The position numbers and the translations under genes were made by a program. Below, in pieces: positions 22,639 through 35,989 of a stretch of 64,000 nt of DNA (position 1 is its first letter; the number at the start of each line of letters is the position of its first letter). The DNA is from Saksenaea vasiformis B4078. Lineage: Eukaryota; Mucoromycota; Mucoromycetes; Mucorales; Saksenaeaceae. Location: the NCBI GenBank assembly GCA_000697055.1, contig JNDT01001807.1, positions 1-64,000 of the forward strand. The letters are read 5' to 3'. The notes under the pieces were generated by a model, which was given only the letters and a program-made list of their open reading frames with translations, was not told the origin of the DNA and did not search any database.

Positions 22639-25230
22639 TTACTCATCGTCATCCGAAAGAATGGTGATTTCTTCTTCGTAGTGGGCTTGTATGTCTGAAT
22701 CTTGATCTCCGTCTTCATCTTCGCTTTCTCCCGATGATACGTATCGGATAGTTCTTGTTGCAGGGATTCCCTCATCACTGTGATCATCGCCTCGTTCTTC
22801 TTCTTTATCCTCGTCAGGATAGATCAGGCTTCCATACTCGCTACTTTCTTGCATCACCGTTTTGGCTTTCTCAGCCCACTCTGATGAATTCAATGTAAGT
22901 AATCTAGCTTCCTTTTGCTGCATCAAGTCTTCGCGAATGAGCCGAAAGCCAGCTTCCGGTACAAGAATCTGTTGTAGATACTCTAATGGTAGTTGCGGAG
23001 CAATCTTGTCTTTCGTCAGAACGCCTGTATGAAGAAACATGCTGCTCAGGGAATCAAAGATTACAGCGGCTCCTCTTGAACCATAGTATCCAGGCTGCAC
23101 AGAACGACGGTCAATGGTATGTATACGTAAAGCTAGCTTGACGCTTACCAGTGTCGTCTCAAAGCGAGCCATGACGCTCATTGTACTTCGGGCTCGTTTC
23201 TTGCCTAAATCTTCATAAGCCTTGAGCGCTATCTCGCGGTATGTACTGGCTATCCTTCCATAAATAACGTCCAGTAACTCGTGCTTGAACTTCGCTATCC
23301 GTGTCCCGATCGCATCAAAATCGATATGTTCTGGATACCCGTTGTATCGGCCTTGCGGTTTTATCACTAATTCTATCCGGTGCAGACGACAAAAAGAGTA
23401 CTGCTCCATATTTGATACTTTCCGCATTGGTTTACAGGCTTCAACCCAATGTGGCAGTGGTTTTGAATTGTGATATTGCTGATATTCTCGTTCGAAAGTC
23501 TCATTTTTGATCTGGATATCTGCAAGCGCCTCAGCAATGACAGTTGGTAAAGGCGTAGCAAAGATCTCATTGCAGTAAGGACAGCGAACTAAGACGCAAT
23601 TAGAACAAGTCGAGCATATCAAACGCTGCCTACCTTCTTCATCTTTGTTCTCCGGTAGCCGATCATCGCCTGAAAAAATGGATGATTCGAGTTCTTGGAA
23701 TTCTTTCCGCTTTTTGTTAATTGCTTCCCGATTCATCTTCTCTCCTCGTGCGCTTGCTATTTTAAACGGTATCACCAATGTACTTTGCTCATCAACATTG
23801 ACTAGATCATCACTATCCTTCTTTCCAAGACTCAAGGGTTTGGATTTTTCGACACGGCTTTGAGAAGCTTGATGCTCGGGTTTTGTATGACGCGGACGCA
23901 TGATCAACTTCTCCTTGGTTTCTGCAGACGGCTGCTCCCTGTGCTGCTTATCCGCCGGGCGAGCGCGTTTTGGCAAAAACAGCGTATCACTCGATCGGTC
24001 GGTAGCGCCACCTTCCACTATACAAACACCATTTCCACATGAGATAGCACGCATATCCTTGTCTGTGTACGGCTATGCACATAGATGTAAGTTATGTAGG
24101 AGTACGGAGCACAAACTTACTGTTAAAAACAAAGGACTGTCCTTATCATCGTCATCTTCAATAGCAATTTTGGACGGACGTCCCTTCGTTCTGGAGAGAG
24201 TGACATCACGCGCTCTTGGTGGTATGTTTATACGTTGGGAATTAGAATTTGGTGTCTCTGATGCTTTGTCCGAAAAGCCAACGCCTTTTAGCCTATCTTC
24301 AGGCGCCGAGATCTCATATATTCGGGTCTCTTCTTTCATCCATTGTCTGTACTTCTTACACTCACGAAAATCATTGTCGTCGTTATCAATAGTATTTCGA
24401 CGATTAAAAAATTCTGATCTGCGTTTATTAGCACTGACGCCGCGTCTCTGTGTGGCAGAAGATGGGCTCGCGCATCGGACGCTTGTGTATTCCGGTTGCC
24501 TCGTATACGGCGTATCGCTTGGGCTTTTACGGCGTTGGTCTTCAGGCGGCTGAGGATTGGATCGATCTGACAAGGTTCTCGTAAATGTTGAAGAGTTGTG
24601 ATTTCTCTTTATGTCCTTTGCTCCAGGGAGAGGGTACCTTGGCGGTAAATTACAATTGGTGAGAATCACTTCATCCTCTTCGTCAGACTGCTCTGGCATG
24701 ATTATTCGCTGCTGTCGTTGCTCCCTGCCGGCGCTGGTTTCTCCTTGAGCCGATGTATGCTGTTTGGGTATCCGTTGTGAATTTGCAGTCTGAATATCCT
24801 CCTTATCAGATAGCGTTTTAACAGCATCCTTCGATAGCCTCTGTTGTGCCCTTGATAAAGACAAGACGCGACCATTACGAGGCACCATGACGCCAACGGG
24901 TTTCACGCAAGATTGCATTCGCCCATGATCGCCATTGGCAGTTGATGAAAACGGTGATACACAACGATCGTCTGGTTCGTGCTTTCTAGGGGCGGATAAT
25001 TTCGTTTGCTGGGAGTCTTCATTAGCACCTCGTTGCCATCGATTTGCCCGTTTGTCGATTCCTGGCGAAGATCGGTTGCGCGACTGCGCTTTTCGGCTTC
25101 CAGATGCTTGACGATTGGACCGGGACAACGTGTTCGATTGAAACACATCGTCATGTGCATCGCGATGTGGCATAGATGTAAGATTAAAAGGAATTTCGCT
25201 GGAAGCCTTTCCGTATCGTTTCAGTGACAT
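22639..25230 (-). CDS. RTC4-domain protein (restriction of telomere capping 4 type)
   Basis: Four exons on the minus strand: 25230-24121, 24072-23634, 23588-23149, 23094-22639. Introns are 45-54 bases and the product has 814 residues. The first 500 residues are charged, Ser/Arg-rich and probably disordered, with acidic patches such as EQSDEEDEV. From about residue 519 the RTC4-like domain appears: CPYCNEIFATPLP, LHRIELVIKPQGRYNGYPEHIDFD, then FETTL joined by splicing to PGYYGSRGAAVIFDSL, and LVPEAGFRLIREDLM near 730. A very acidic tail ends the protein (EEEITILSDDDE). In yeast, RTC4 was identified in a screen for modifiers of a telomere-capping defect; its biochemical role is not established. 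The long N-terminal extension is much larger than in yeast. The start is the first ATG of the open frame (MSLKRYG). Confidence 0.82.
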
Positions 25231-25649
25231 AATAAAGAAGTGCCTGCCTCGTAGATCCAAGTCAAGACATTATTAGTAAGTAGTCACTGTATTAACATGT
25301 TTCAAAGAAACATAACAACAAGACTTCAGCGACAACTAAGAAACATATTGTTACATCAAGTGATTCGATATTCCATGTGTACAAGCTTTTCTAAAGCAGG
25401 CAATGTAACGACGACTGTATCAAGTTCAACACCTCTACATCTTTTTCGTGGGTAATACTCTAGACAAACAACAATGGGCACTGGATACTATAATGTACTC
25501 TTTACTTAATGATTTAAGCTTATAGGCAAACTGTTCTACTTTAAGCAAGATTGGGGGCACTATATGTTCATGCGTCAATCATATCCGGCTAAATATTTTG
25601 CCTTTAGTTGTTGTGTGGTTTAGGAATTACTGTGGGCCTGTTTCTCAGT
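25231..25649. promoter_or_regulatory. Divergent promoter between the RTC4-domain and ICE2-like genes
   Basis: 419 bases separate the two opposed start codons, so both transcripts probably start here. No clear TATA box or known palindrome was recognised. The arrangement suggests that the two nuclear proteins could be co-expressed. Confidence 0.4.
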
Positions 25650-28454
25650 ATGCCTGTAACACGAAGACAATCGCGCGAGTTGAAACGTCAACATAGCAGT
25701 GATTCTTTGGATAAATCACAACAGCCTGCAAAAAAAGCTAACATTGAAGACGAACCAAGTAATGAGGACGAACATGAAGAGGGGACCGGCGCGGAAGATG
25801 ACACCGCCAGTACACCGATGGAGATCTCCAATACAGAACAAGAAAATCGAGAAGGATCGACAACAGAAGAAAAAGACACACGTGCTCTAGGCGGAAGTGC
25901 CGATATTACTCCAGTGATAGCGGCCGAACCGGAGACCAAAGGTATACAGATACAGCACGCTAGCCCTTTTTAAAGAAACGATTGACGCCCATAAATAACG
26001 CGATAGATCCTGAACAGGAGGGACCGGGTTCATCGCCAATATCATTAGGGGATGAATTGCCATATCAGTCTTCATTTATACAGGAAACAGATGTCAACAG
26101 GACGGAAATCGACAGTAATAATAACAACTCTGACATCTCTGGAGGCGCAAAACAGACAGTAGAAAGCGTCCCCAAAAAGCACAGTACCTTCTTTACACGA
26201 GAAGAATACGAAAAATATTCTAGGAATTCATTATCAGCAATTACAGCAAAGTTAGTTCAAGCCTTAAAATCATCTGTACAATCACAAGCAACACCTGAAC
26301 CAAATCGTATCCCTGATTCATCTCGTGCAGCAGTATCGGCCTCTTCTGCGGGGACCATACCGGAGGCACGACCTCCGGAAAAGCTTTCTCCTCTTAAGGC
26401 CAGCCGTACCACGGTGCCCAAAGACATAACGCCTCAGCAACATCCGAAACCACTTGTTTCCGATGTTGAAGTAGCCTCTATGGCCGCTCTTGAACATGAT
26501 TTGCAGCAACCTGATATCCAACAACGTCATTCACGATATAATAAAGCACAACATATAAGGTTTAACCAGGTGTCCGAAGAGTTGAGGAACAATGTAAGTA
26601 AAGATACCCCATCGAAACAAAAAGAAGTCCTTACGGTAGCGGCTTAAGCCATCACAAGTGTCAAAATCTGATCAGGCGTGGCATGCCCAAATGTGCAGTA
26701 ATTTTGAACGTGAAAAAGACGATTTCATTCAGTACCAGCGGCAACTGTCGCTTGCTAGTGGCATATATGATTACTTGGATAATAATGTTGCAATGATGTT
26801 TGACGTAAGCGATGTGATGACTTTATAACTATCTGACACGTTATCCCTAGCGTTATTGCTGGTTGGAAAGACAAAGGGTATCGAAATATCCGGTAAGATA
26901 TTTTGACAATAGGAGCTTGCCATTATTAATGTCAGAGCAGCAATACTATACGCACTATAGCACCTTTGACTTTCCAAAAGAGATCGCCATCAATAGTCCA
27001 ATCCTATCGTTTAAGCGAAACGTAGCTTCTTGTGTAAGACCTGCTTTGATACCGTTTAATTGTTGGATTGACGTGACTTATTGGTGTAGGGTCAAACGGC
27101 TCGCTGCCGAGCAAATTTCCTTTCGACTCCAAAAACTTTAGACTTGAAAAAGCAATATCTCAGGTGGAAAGAAGCGGGAAACAACGATTACTACAGAAAA
27201 AAGGTGATATGATAAATTGTGAGTAGCACAGTGGTTTCTAACAAGTTATCGTCAAGATCCCACCGGTTGTTAGTCGAGACCGGATTGTTACCCATCTGTT
27301 AAAAGGCATTGATGTCCAAATAGTCATTTCGTCTAGCGCCTTGCTAGCCTTTATGGAAGTTGAAAATAGCCCATCGTCAGATTTGGTCATTCCTATTACG
27401 GTGAAGAGGACTGATATGTCAGGTAGGACGTCACCGGAAGTCAGAATGTTTTATAGACATGATTATAGCAAAGGTTATCTGCTTCGACCGACCACTGCTT
27501 AACGAATCTATGACGCCCCGAGAATTAAATTCGCTCATCTACGACTGGGTTTTTAAAAGCTACTGCTTAGAGTGGAAATTTCGTCGAACGGTGCCTCATA
27601 GCTATCTCCCACCTGATTTTGATCGGAAAGGTAAAAAGAGGAACGTACCTTTCTGGAGTTTGTCTAAACAAGGATAATAGGTACCGCTGGCGATGAAGCT
27701 TGGGATCCTCACAAAAATGAGAACTTGATATATAATTTATGGAACTTTGGGGATATGGACATTTTAATTAGACATCAGACAGACGGGGAGCTCGAACTGG
27801 TATGAAGATATGACCTTCTAAACATTACTGAACCGTGTGGGTTAGAATCCTCAAGGCAATAATTCCGAATGTCGGCATATATGTCTAACGACGAAACTCG
27901 ACTACCAGATACGAAATGGTGTAGAAGAGTCTACTACACCTACAGAACGTGCAAAAAACTGGATGCGGTCTTTTATCGCCGGCCATGCAATAGTTGTTGA
28001 AGGGCGAATTGATGTACTTAATCACAAGTTGATGCGTGTTGACCGGAAGCAGATGGTGGATATTATGAGGGACAAATGGTTAGTATGGTAGCAAAGCAAG
28101 CCATGACTGAGCGGGCGTCGTCTAGGCAACCAAGACAAGAGAGCGAGCTACTACGCCATGTGTTTTCGCATCTGCATAGGTGAGTTCTTCTTTTCCTTAT
28201 CTAACTCTGCTAATATTTGAACCTCTAGCACGTTGGACGTTGGATCATACTTGCTTGTCCGCAAAAAGGATGAACGAAGCTTTGTCGTTCTTAAAAGTTT
28301 TACACCAGAAGGACAAGTATCACCCTCTGACTTTGATCTCTACAATAAGTATGGTCGGAAACCAAAAGTAGAATCTTCTGAATCCTCTTACGTGCCTGCA
28401 TGGAGCGGTAGCAAAGGTCAAGTACCGTGGACTTTTCCTCCGGCACCGAACTAA
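25650..28454 (+). CDS. NARG2/ICE2-like protein (elongation complex subunit)
   Basis: Eleven exons: 25650-25941, 26007-26593, 26640-26804, 26851-27033, 27090-27203, 27257-27422, 27457-27630, 27681-27799, 27846-28078, 28126-28179, 28229-28454. They join without a break to 770 residues. The first 290 residues are acidic and disordered. The C-terminal part fits the NARG2 C-terminal domain: YNLWNFGDMDILIRHQTDG at about residues 579-597, KLDYQIRNGVEESTTPTERA near 617-636, KNWMRSFIAG, then GSYLLVRKKDE, SDFDLYNKYG and an ending VPWTFPPAPN. In animals NARG2 (ICE2) is a subunit of the little elongation complex with ICE1, ELL and EAF, acting at RNA polymerase II small nuclear RNA genes. Fission yeast Ebp1 is a reported fungal relative. 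The assignment rests on motif order rather than a search. Acceptors of exons 2, 3 and 6 are the least certain. Confidence 0.72.
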
Positions 28455-29469
28455 ATAAATTTTTTTCTACAAATGCTTCTTTTGGAGGATGTGTTACGCA
28501 TCGTCTATTTAACTGTCGATATTTATTGTCATCCAAGTCGTCTTTGCAAGGCATAGCGCCTTCTGTAATCCCATCCACATGCGATTAAAACTAGTATTAA
28601 GTCACAAGGAGATGGCCTCGCGAAACATGCAAGTAATAGCGCAGGTTACTGTCTATTGAATGATTTTTACTATACTCTAAATAAATCTTGCATTTCACTA
28701 AAGCTAAATTTGCTCTGAAGAAGGAATTGAATGCGCAGTCATTAGTATAGGAATTCACCATGACGTGTGCTTACCTGTTCGCGAACGAAGGGGTTACACG
28801 ATAGCCGGGATGGTTCAGGGCGTAGATCATGCAGGGTAAATGATAGATAAAAAGACATTAATGATCTTGTGTATGTGATAAACAATCGACATCCATATCG
28901 GGGATGTACGATGGACAGAGCTGCAGAAATTCATGCGTGCCCTTAAATACGACTTTTTTGGGTCGAACTTGTCCTTACCTTGAGAGGTCTTTACTGCTTC
29001 GGATGAGATACTAGGAACCCATCACTAAAATAGTGAACTGCTCCAATGCAAGGCTCAGGTCACAGACGCAAATTATTCCCTGGATTAACGCTAGGCGAAC
29101 TACTGCTCAGCACAACGGCGCATCACTTTCCAGCGCAAACTTTATTCGACTTGAACGTAACGCAATATTTATTTAATCGCTCATTCAAATCCACTATTTT
29201 ATCGGGATTGCCCGAAGCATAGGAGGCTATACACTTGTTGGGGTTACTATTATCTCTTCTATAAAAAAATAACATGTTTGCAAAGCAAACGTTCGATTAC
29301 AATAAGTTTCTAAAAAATTAAAGAAAAAGCCAAGACAAATATATCCACCTAATTATCATCAAAGTACAAAGTATCATAAAGAAAAAGAAAGAAAAAGAAC
29401 CGAAAAAAAAAAGAAAACGACAAGGCGTGCAGAAAAGATAAAAGCAGAGAGAGGAGATTTCGAAGGATA
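28455..29469. other. Convergent spacer, no gene seen
   Basis: This lies between the ICE2-like stop (+) and the VMP1 stop (-). It is AT-rich, with an A-rich purine tract near 29330-29450. No frame with domain or splice support. Confidence 0.5.
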
Positions 29470-31082
29470 TTAATGAGATCCACTTTGTTGCTCAAGACGC
29501 TTCATTTCTTCTTCATGTTGCTTCTTCATGAACGCCAGACCCAAAGATTCGATAGATGAGATAACAAAATAGCATAGCATAAGCGACAGGAAGATATTCC
29601 ATGCAGAACCAAAGAGATTCGTCTAGAAAATAGTATGGTAAGTAAACGTAATATTTACCGCTTTCTTTGTTTTTTTTTGTTTTTACCTCCTGTCTTACTT
29701 CCTCCTCCGATTTGCCAATTTTATGAGTTTGATCGTGAATGATCTGTGCAACAATGCTGTGCAAGGCTGGTACGTTTCTCTCCAAGGTACCGAGAAATAC
29801 AGATAGGGTATCATTTGAAAATGCCAGAATGACAATCATGGACTAAGTAAAAAATAGAGTTATTAACATCCTTTCCTTTCTTCTTTTATGTTGCTACAGA
29901 AGACCCGCTTACCTGTAGAGATGCTTTGACGCAGGCTTTGCCAAGAAACGTTGCACCAAAAAAGGTTGAAAATGGCACCAAAAAGTGACCGCAGGTGATA
30001 CCTGCTAAGTCAAATAGAGGATTTGGAATGGATGCAAATAACAAGATACCAAAGAATCCCATGCGTTGCATAATGTTATAAACCAGATGAATGAACCTGT
30101 CTTTGACTGTGCGTTCCTCTGACGACTTTGCTAAACCAGCTTCAAATTCCGCCATATCCTCACTTTTGCCCCCTGATAAGGCCACTATCCCGAAAACATG
30201 TCAATCCACTGCAGTCATTTCTAAAGAAGAAGGAAAAAAAAACTAACCTGCACGCGCAACAAAATAGGGCGGTAGTTCGCCCAGGGCTGTACCTGTGCCC
30301 CACGCGAAACTCTCCCACCGAACTTGTCGGTAAATAGCCCATAATGATACGGCAGCTGTTGATGGTACAGCGAAATCAGATATTGGACGACAGTGCAATC
30401 GATGACTACAAGATATACTCAGTCCTTGTTCCCTTTCCCGTAACTCACCGACTTTTACCTCACACTATCTCTGATGAGTAGATCTGCGCTTTGGCATTCG
30501 TATGCAGCCATTGTCACTTCGGCAATATAAGGTCCCAAAAACAGCAAAAAGGTATGTAGCCCTGTTCCCAGTCCAATGGCCGATGCAACCCCCAACAATA
30601 CCCAGTAGCCGTACCACACTATCTGTTGCTCTATCACCTGAACGACCTATGTATGCTCACGATAAGCACCTGACAGACTACATTCCCGATCGCTTGACCT
30701 ACATCCTGATGGGGTCCTTCCATTTGACATAACACAGAGATTATGCCCATGCAGAGAAGGAGACCAAATGTCACCTGTCTATGGTAGTAAAGGAACATGG
30801 CGGCAGAACGCGCTTCATAGAACGTGTACATGGCGAAATACGACACCACCAAGATAGGGCTAGTCCATATTGACACTCGCTTATGTTGTTGTGCTATCTC
30901 TTCTTTGCGTCTAAGAATGTAGTCTGCATGGTGTGAGTATGCAGTTTCGTTTCTGTCAGACACCGACCATCAAATTTCTCTCCAGGTTCTGCTCGTCTCG
31001 ACTTCCTCCGATGCAAAGGGCTCTTTGGTGGTGTCAGTATTGCATTGCCGCCTTCTACTTTTGAAAGTTGTTTTTGAGCCAT
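29470..31082 (-). CDS. VMP1: Vacuole membrane protein 1 (VMP1/EPG-3) homologue
   Basis: Seven minus-strand exons: 31082-30968, 30923-30682, 30637-30459, 30405-30248, 30184-29913, 29842-29687, 29622-29470, giving 424 residues. The motifs are those of VMP1: [13 protein letters not shown] luminal turn, [42 protein letters not shown], and [21 protein letters not shown] (about 273-293) continuing as [22 protein letters not shown]. Several membrane helices surround these and the C-terminus is charged. VMP1 is an ER multispanning protein of the DedA/VTT superfamily. It acts as a phospholipid scramblase needed for autophagosome formation and lipid distribution, often with TMEM41B. Budding yeast lacks VMP1, so its presence fits an early-diverging fungus. 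The second intron was set to 44 bases (30638-30681) rather than 32, because this aligns better with the family. Confidence 0.93.
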
Positions 31083-33608
31083 TGACAAAGAGCGAGAGAG
31101 ACGAAGGAAGCGGGAGACGCTTGGCTGGTGAAACTAAGAGAAATGTAGAACTGAGTTTTTGACTTGCTGATTCACGTGAACGTAGCACTTAGAGACCGGG
31201 GAACCGAGAGAGGGATGAGGGGAGAGAGATGTTATTTTTTCCGTCATTCCTTCGTCGTTGTTATTTTTATTTTATATACCTTTTATTTCTTTATTTTCTA
31301 TGAACAATAGGTAGCTGCATAATGTGTGTGTTATGTCGCGTTCCCGATATACACACAGCTCTCTCTCTCTCTCTCTCTCTATATTTGTATTGTACATATA
31401 CATACTGGAGATGTGTGCATCGACCAATAAAAATTCAAGACTATTATTTATGTCTTGGAAAACATGCTTATTATCTTTTCGTTTGTCTCCTATGTGATTG
31501 ACACGGAGATCAGGCTGCTCCTGATAAAGTTACTCGTACTCATATTTGGTCTCAAAACCATAAATTTGGGAGGCGATTAAACTCTTTTTTTGGGTTTCCT
31601 CTCCACAAAGGAACTTGAAGAAACCTATCCATAGCTGAATCCAAAAAATGCAGCTGCCAAGACCCTGATGCATTCAGAATCAGCATATCTTGTTGGTTAC
31701 AACAGGTACATTGAAGTCTTGGCTTCGTGTAGCATTGAGTACTGATCGCAACGTGTTACCGATTTGACATGCGTAGTGTGTAACTCCTGGGAATCGTCCA
31801 TTCCCCCTTGGATGTAATTGCCCTTAGTAACTCATATTGATATTCAATTGCTCTTTTTATCAGTGGATCATATTCTAGTTAACACCAAATGGATTCTCCA
31901 ATGGCGCCATGTGAAATGTCACAAAAACCGCTCATCAGCACCCATTCAGGGTGAATGGATATTCTGAATACTTGTTCAGGAACCGCCTTATCATTGTTTC
32001 GTGAGCAAAGCCATTGTATTATATAATTCTACAAATAAAGGCTAGTTTTCTTCCATGTTTTATATTCTAGCTACATTTTGATGATGATTATTATCGAGAT
32101 CGACAATTGTCTTTGCAAATTTCTTGTTGGGATCTAGAAGAGTGCTACATATACACAAACATCATCACCAGCAGCGATTTTGAAAACAGGCAAGGTAGAA
32201 TTACTTGGAGACTCTTCTTATGCAACAGATGGGTCATGATCAGAGACATTGACATGATCCAGGGGTTAGTACTCGACACAGACATATGTTGATATGCACG
32301 TTACACCATTTTCGGAAATAGATATCGCTATTATTTAGCGCTTCTTTGTACTGTATAGGATGTACTGTAAGATTTCATAATAAAAAAGAAGGTGTACTAC
32401 CGACAGGCCAGGGAACGGGCTTGACAAATGTTCTGATGTTACACGATACGTGCCACTGAGAAACTTGCTGCTTCAGTTGTTACACATGACTTGGGATCAA
32501 GCAAAGCCTAATCCCTCTATACGCGAGAAACGTCGCTTCTAAATATGCGCCATGCTAGCCATTGGGGTTGATCTGATGACAGAACATCTACAATGTCCAA
32601 TTGTGACCTTCAATAATTGTTATTTTGCGTCTTACCTGTTCGGTTAGTCAACAGAAGTCTTACAATAGTTTGAAAGGTAGGAGATGTCAATGGAATGCAA
32701 TTCGCTATACTGCTTTCTTGAGGACGTCTTCGACACATGGCAGTTTACTATTTCCGTGAAATATGCCAAGATGTCCTATTAGAATGCTACAACGTATATG
32801 TTTTAGACAACGAGATCTGAGTTGTTAGAAATCGACGATTGCTTGGCACCGGCGGTGATAACCGACCTAGAAAAAAAAAAAAAAAGAAACATCGGAGACT
32901 TCTCAAAAACAAAGTTCCAAACATTTGTATGCTTCCTTATACGTACCGGACACGTCTGCAGAATCTCAGTTTAATATGACGCTGTACCTGGCTGTAGGAT
33001 TCTAAGGCCTTTGGACCTCTGATCTGGTATTATCTATGCATTCGTGCTCCATCTTGGAGTGGAGCGCTGTTGGCTCCTTTTCATCTATTTTCTCCGAGAA
33101 TGTATCTTGACTTTGTGGGTATTTACAGTAGCTGAAGAACTGCACAGGAGGGTGGAACTCGGTATGATGCACTTTACCGTCGAATGACGCCAAGGCGCAT
33201 GACAAGAAAAAAAAACAACTACTTATTTTAGAAATACAAGTAACTAGAGGCTATACCTTCTCTTTGCCCAGTTTGCGCCATATTTTATGCGTTCCACGAT
33301 CAACAGCAGAGGAGTATTCAGCCGTGCGTGAGCATTCCTCTGTGACACTCGGGAAATTTATCTTCATGCACAGTAGCTGGTACTTGTATCATCAATTACG
33401 GACACAAGTGGTTGAACTTTAATCAAAGACGAAATGCATTAGTTTTGTCTTGCTTCAGGATAGTATGGATCATACTCTTTTGGCAACTTTGTCGCTGACA
33501 TGGCATTCCAAATTTGATCCAAGTCACCCGCGTTCCCTTTTTTTTTTCCTTTTGCGCTTCCCCGCTTCCGAAAATTGTTCCTGAGAAAGGCAAAAAACGG
33601 TTACAACT
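31083..33608. other. Intergenic region, no gene seen
   Basis: 2.5 kb with only short unsupported frames on both strands. It includes the VMP1 upstream region with a (CT)n microsatellite at 31359-31380, an A-run near 32870-32886 and a T-rich run at 33539-33552 ahead of the coiled-coil gene. Confidence 0.45.
31359..31380. repeat. (CT)n microsatellite
   Basis: An uninterrupted CT dinucleotide run about 280 bases upstream of the VMP1 start codon, next to a short ACACAC stretch. It is probably in the promoter region of that gene. Confidence 0.85.
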
Positions 33609-35325
33609 ATGCTGTTGGCACCGTCAAGTTCAGTAGTCGAAACGACAGCAGGTCATAAAGGTACAACAGTCTTATTTATTACATGTTGGTCATTCCATTA
33701 ACTTGACACTGACTCTTTCATGTTCGATGTTCACTCCGTCCTGCACAGGTGTAGATCCCTACGATGAAACATGGATGCAAGAACAAGAGAAACATCATCG
33801 ATCAATCAACGCAGAAGACTCATATCAACGCTTAAGGCGAAAACTTGACGAAAACACGGCAGACCTGGAACGACTCCAAGACCTGGTACTGTCAAAAACC
33901 ACAAGACGTGCCATCGATGATCAACACAAGCAGATCGAATCTCTCAAATTCGAGAGTATGTCTTGGAGAACATTGGCAGAGGAACATGAATATCAACTAC
34001 AACTAAAAGAACAGCTCGTCTCGCATCAAAGGGAAGAGCTGAAAGAGGCAAGAGACCATATTTCCGAATACGAATACAAAGTGAAGCTGTTAGAACAAGA
34101 GTTAGAGGAGCAAAAAAAGGAAACAGCTGAAGCCTTAGCCTTCCAGGATGAAATGCAGACAAAATATAACAAAATTCAAAAGAACAGCGACGAGCTTCGG
34201 ACGGCGGTAGAGGAAATAGGGCAAAAATATAAACAGGAGTTACATCAGAATGAGCAACTTGAACAACATTTGCGCGAAACAGAGGAACAGCTGAAAGCTA
34301 CCACGCAACATGCTCTAGAGAAGAACCAAGAAGCAGATGAATTAACGATGAAATTCTCCGAATTGGAAAAACATGTGGCGCTTTTGGAAGCAGCGATGAT
34401 CAAGAAAAGCCAGATGATGGAAGAAAGCCAAAAAGAATGGACATCATTGACAAACCAGCTTGAAGACAAGATACAGCAGCTGCTTGACGAAAATACTTTA
34501 TATAAACAAAGATTACGAAGATGGGAGGAACCTGGAGAAGAAGAAGCAGGAGAAATATCTGCGACAGGCAGCTATATGAATAACAAAAAACAGTCGGAAG
34601 ATTCTTCCCGTCAAGATACCCATAACCAAATCGAGGAAGTGCAGGATAATGCTGCTTTATCTCAAGAGGAAGAATCCATGTCACCTGGTCATAGCAAAGT
34701 TGTTTCTTGGATTGAACATTGCGAAGCCAGTGCAGAAGATGTCAGTGACACAGACCGAAGGCGAGAGACTGCAGAGAGTGACAGCATTGCGGAGGAGAAG
34801 TATGATGAACTGCAGCAAATTGAAGAGAGGTTGAAGGAGGAGAAGGAGACATTAGAAAAAACAAGACAGCAAGTTGAGGAACAGCGAATGGAATACACAA
34901 AGACAATTGCAGAGAAAGAGCGCGTGGAGGAAGAGTTGCAAGATATGAGGCGAAGGACAGCCAAAAGTCGAATACCACAGAGGTCATCAAGACATTCATC
35001 CATATCGCGTCCGAGAGGGTCCATCTCTGCCTCGTTTCAGTCAACAACAGTCAACAAGCTGGAAGGCACCATCTTCAATTTACGTCAACAACTCGAGTCA
35101 AAAACGCATCAATTTAGTGAGCAAGAACTACTGGTCGAACGGTTAACTGCTCATTTGGACGTTGTAAAACGCCAGCTTCTAGAAGAAAGAGCTGTCAATG
35201 CTCAGCGCGAATCGAAGTATATACAAGCGATGGAGGAGTCGCAACATTTGAAAAAAGAAATGGATCGCATAAAAATAGACGTAACCGAAACATATTCCGA
35301 CGAAAATGACAAGCAACCGTTATAA
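33609..35325 (+). CDS. Long coiled-coil protein, function unknown
   Basis: Two exons, 33609-33660 and 33749-35325, give 542 residues. The 88-base intron joins MLLAPSSSVVETTAGHKG to VDPYDETWMQEQEKHH. Nearly the whole protein is heptad-like coiled coil rich in Glu, Gln, Lys and Leu (about residues 30-270 and 380-440). These are split by an acidic Ser-rich linker (about 290-350) and a basic Ser/Arg patch (RTAKSRIPQRSSRHSS, near 425). A last coiled coil (LEGTIFNLRQQLESKTHQ) ends the protein. Such a layout fits a cytoskeletal, tethering or spindle-pole scaffold, but I do not recognise a family. The short first exon is inferred from splice signals and frame. Without it the frame would begin in what looks like intron. 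Confidence 0.75.
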
Positions 35326-35989
35326 CATCTATCTTCTAGAACATACACATGTTTAAACAGAAAAGTTCATCCTAAGAACTCATTTTGACATGAAATAATT
35401 GATTTTCATACGACTCTGTGCTAGTTTAAATTATATTACGTTAACTTCAAATCGATAGTGCGTTAGAAAGCACTTTATTTACATTAAGGCAAGGAGTTGA
35501 TAGTTGAGTGCTCCATTCTTCCATGTTGCATCTGTATCAGAATAGGTTCCCTGATCTCATACAAAAGACGGGATATGATGAGTATTAAAGGGGAAAGAGA
35601 CGCGTTTTAATCCTTTCGCTCTATTCTCATAAAAAATCCCGGTAACGATGTCAATCTATTCACATCGAGTGAATAAATGCTGCCCTATCTATCAATTATT
35701 GCCAAATTTATCTTCTCCATGATGGCCCTATGGCAGGGTTATCAGGCGTTGGGTAGATTTGACGTCCGATACGAATCCATTTATCAACGGTAGACGGATT
35801 TTTATGCTAGTCTATACGAATATCGCGTCTATCGAACACCAAGACAATGTAAACAATTAACTGATGATATTGCTACCAATCATGTACCAATGTGTAAAAT
35901 TTACAGGCTTTGCGTAATGAGACGGCGGCGCTACACACTCAGATGTGGACTGCAGTTATCGTACCATTTTTCTTTCTCTTCGCTAGACC
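35326..35989. other. Intergenic region before COQ4
   Basis: No gene supported. It should hold the 3' end of the coiled-coil gene and the promoter of COQ4. Confidence 0.5.

Noticed and set aside
30638..30669. 32-base intron in VMP1
   Set aside because: A 44-base intron with donor at 30681 keeps the frame and aligns better with the VMP1 family.
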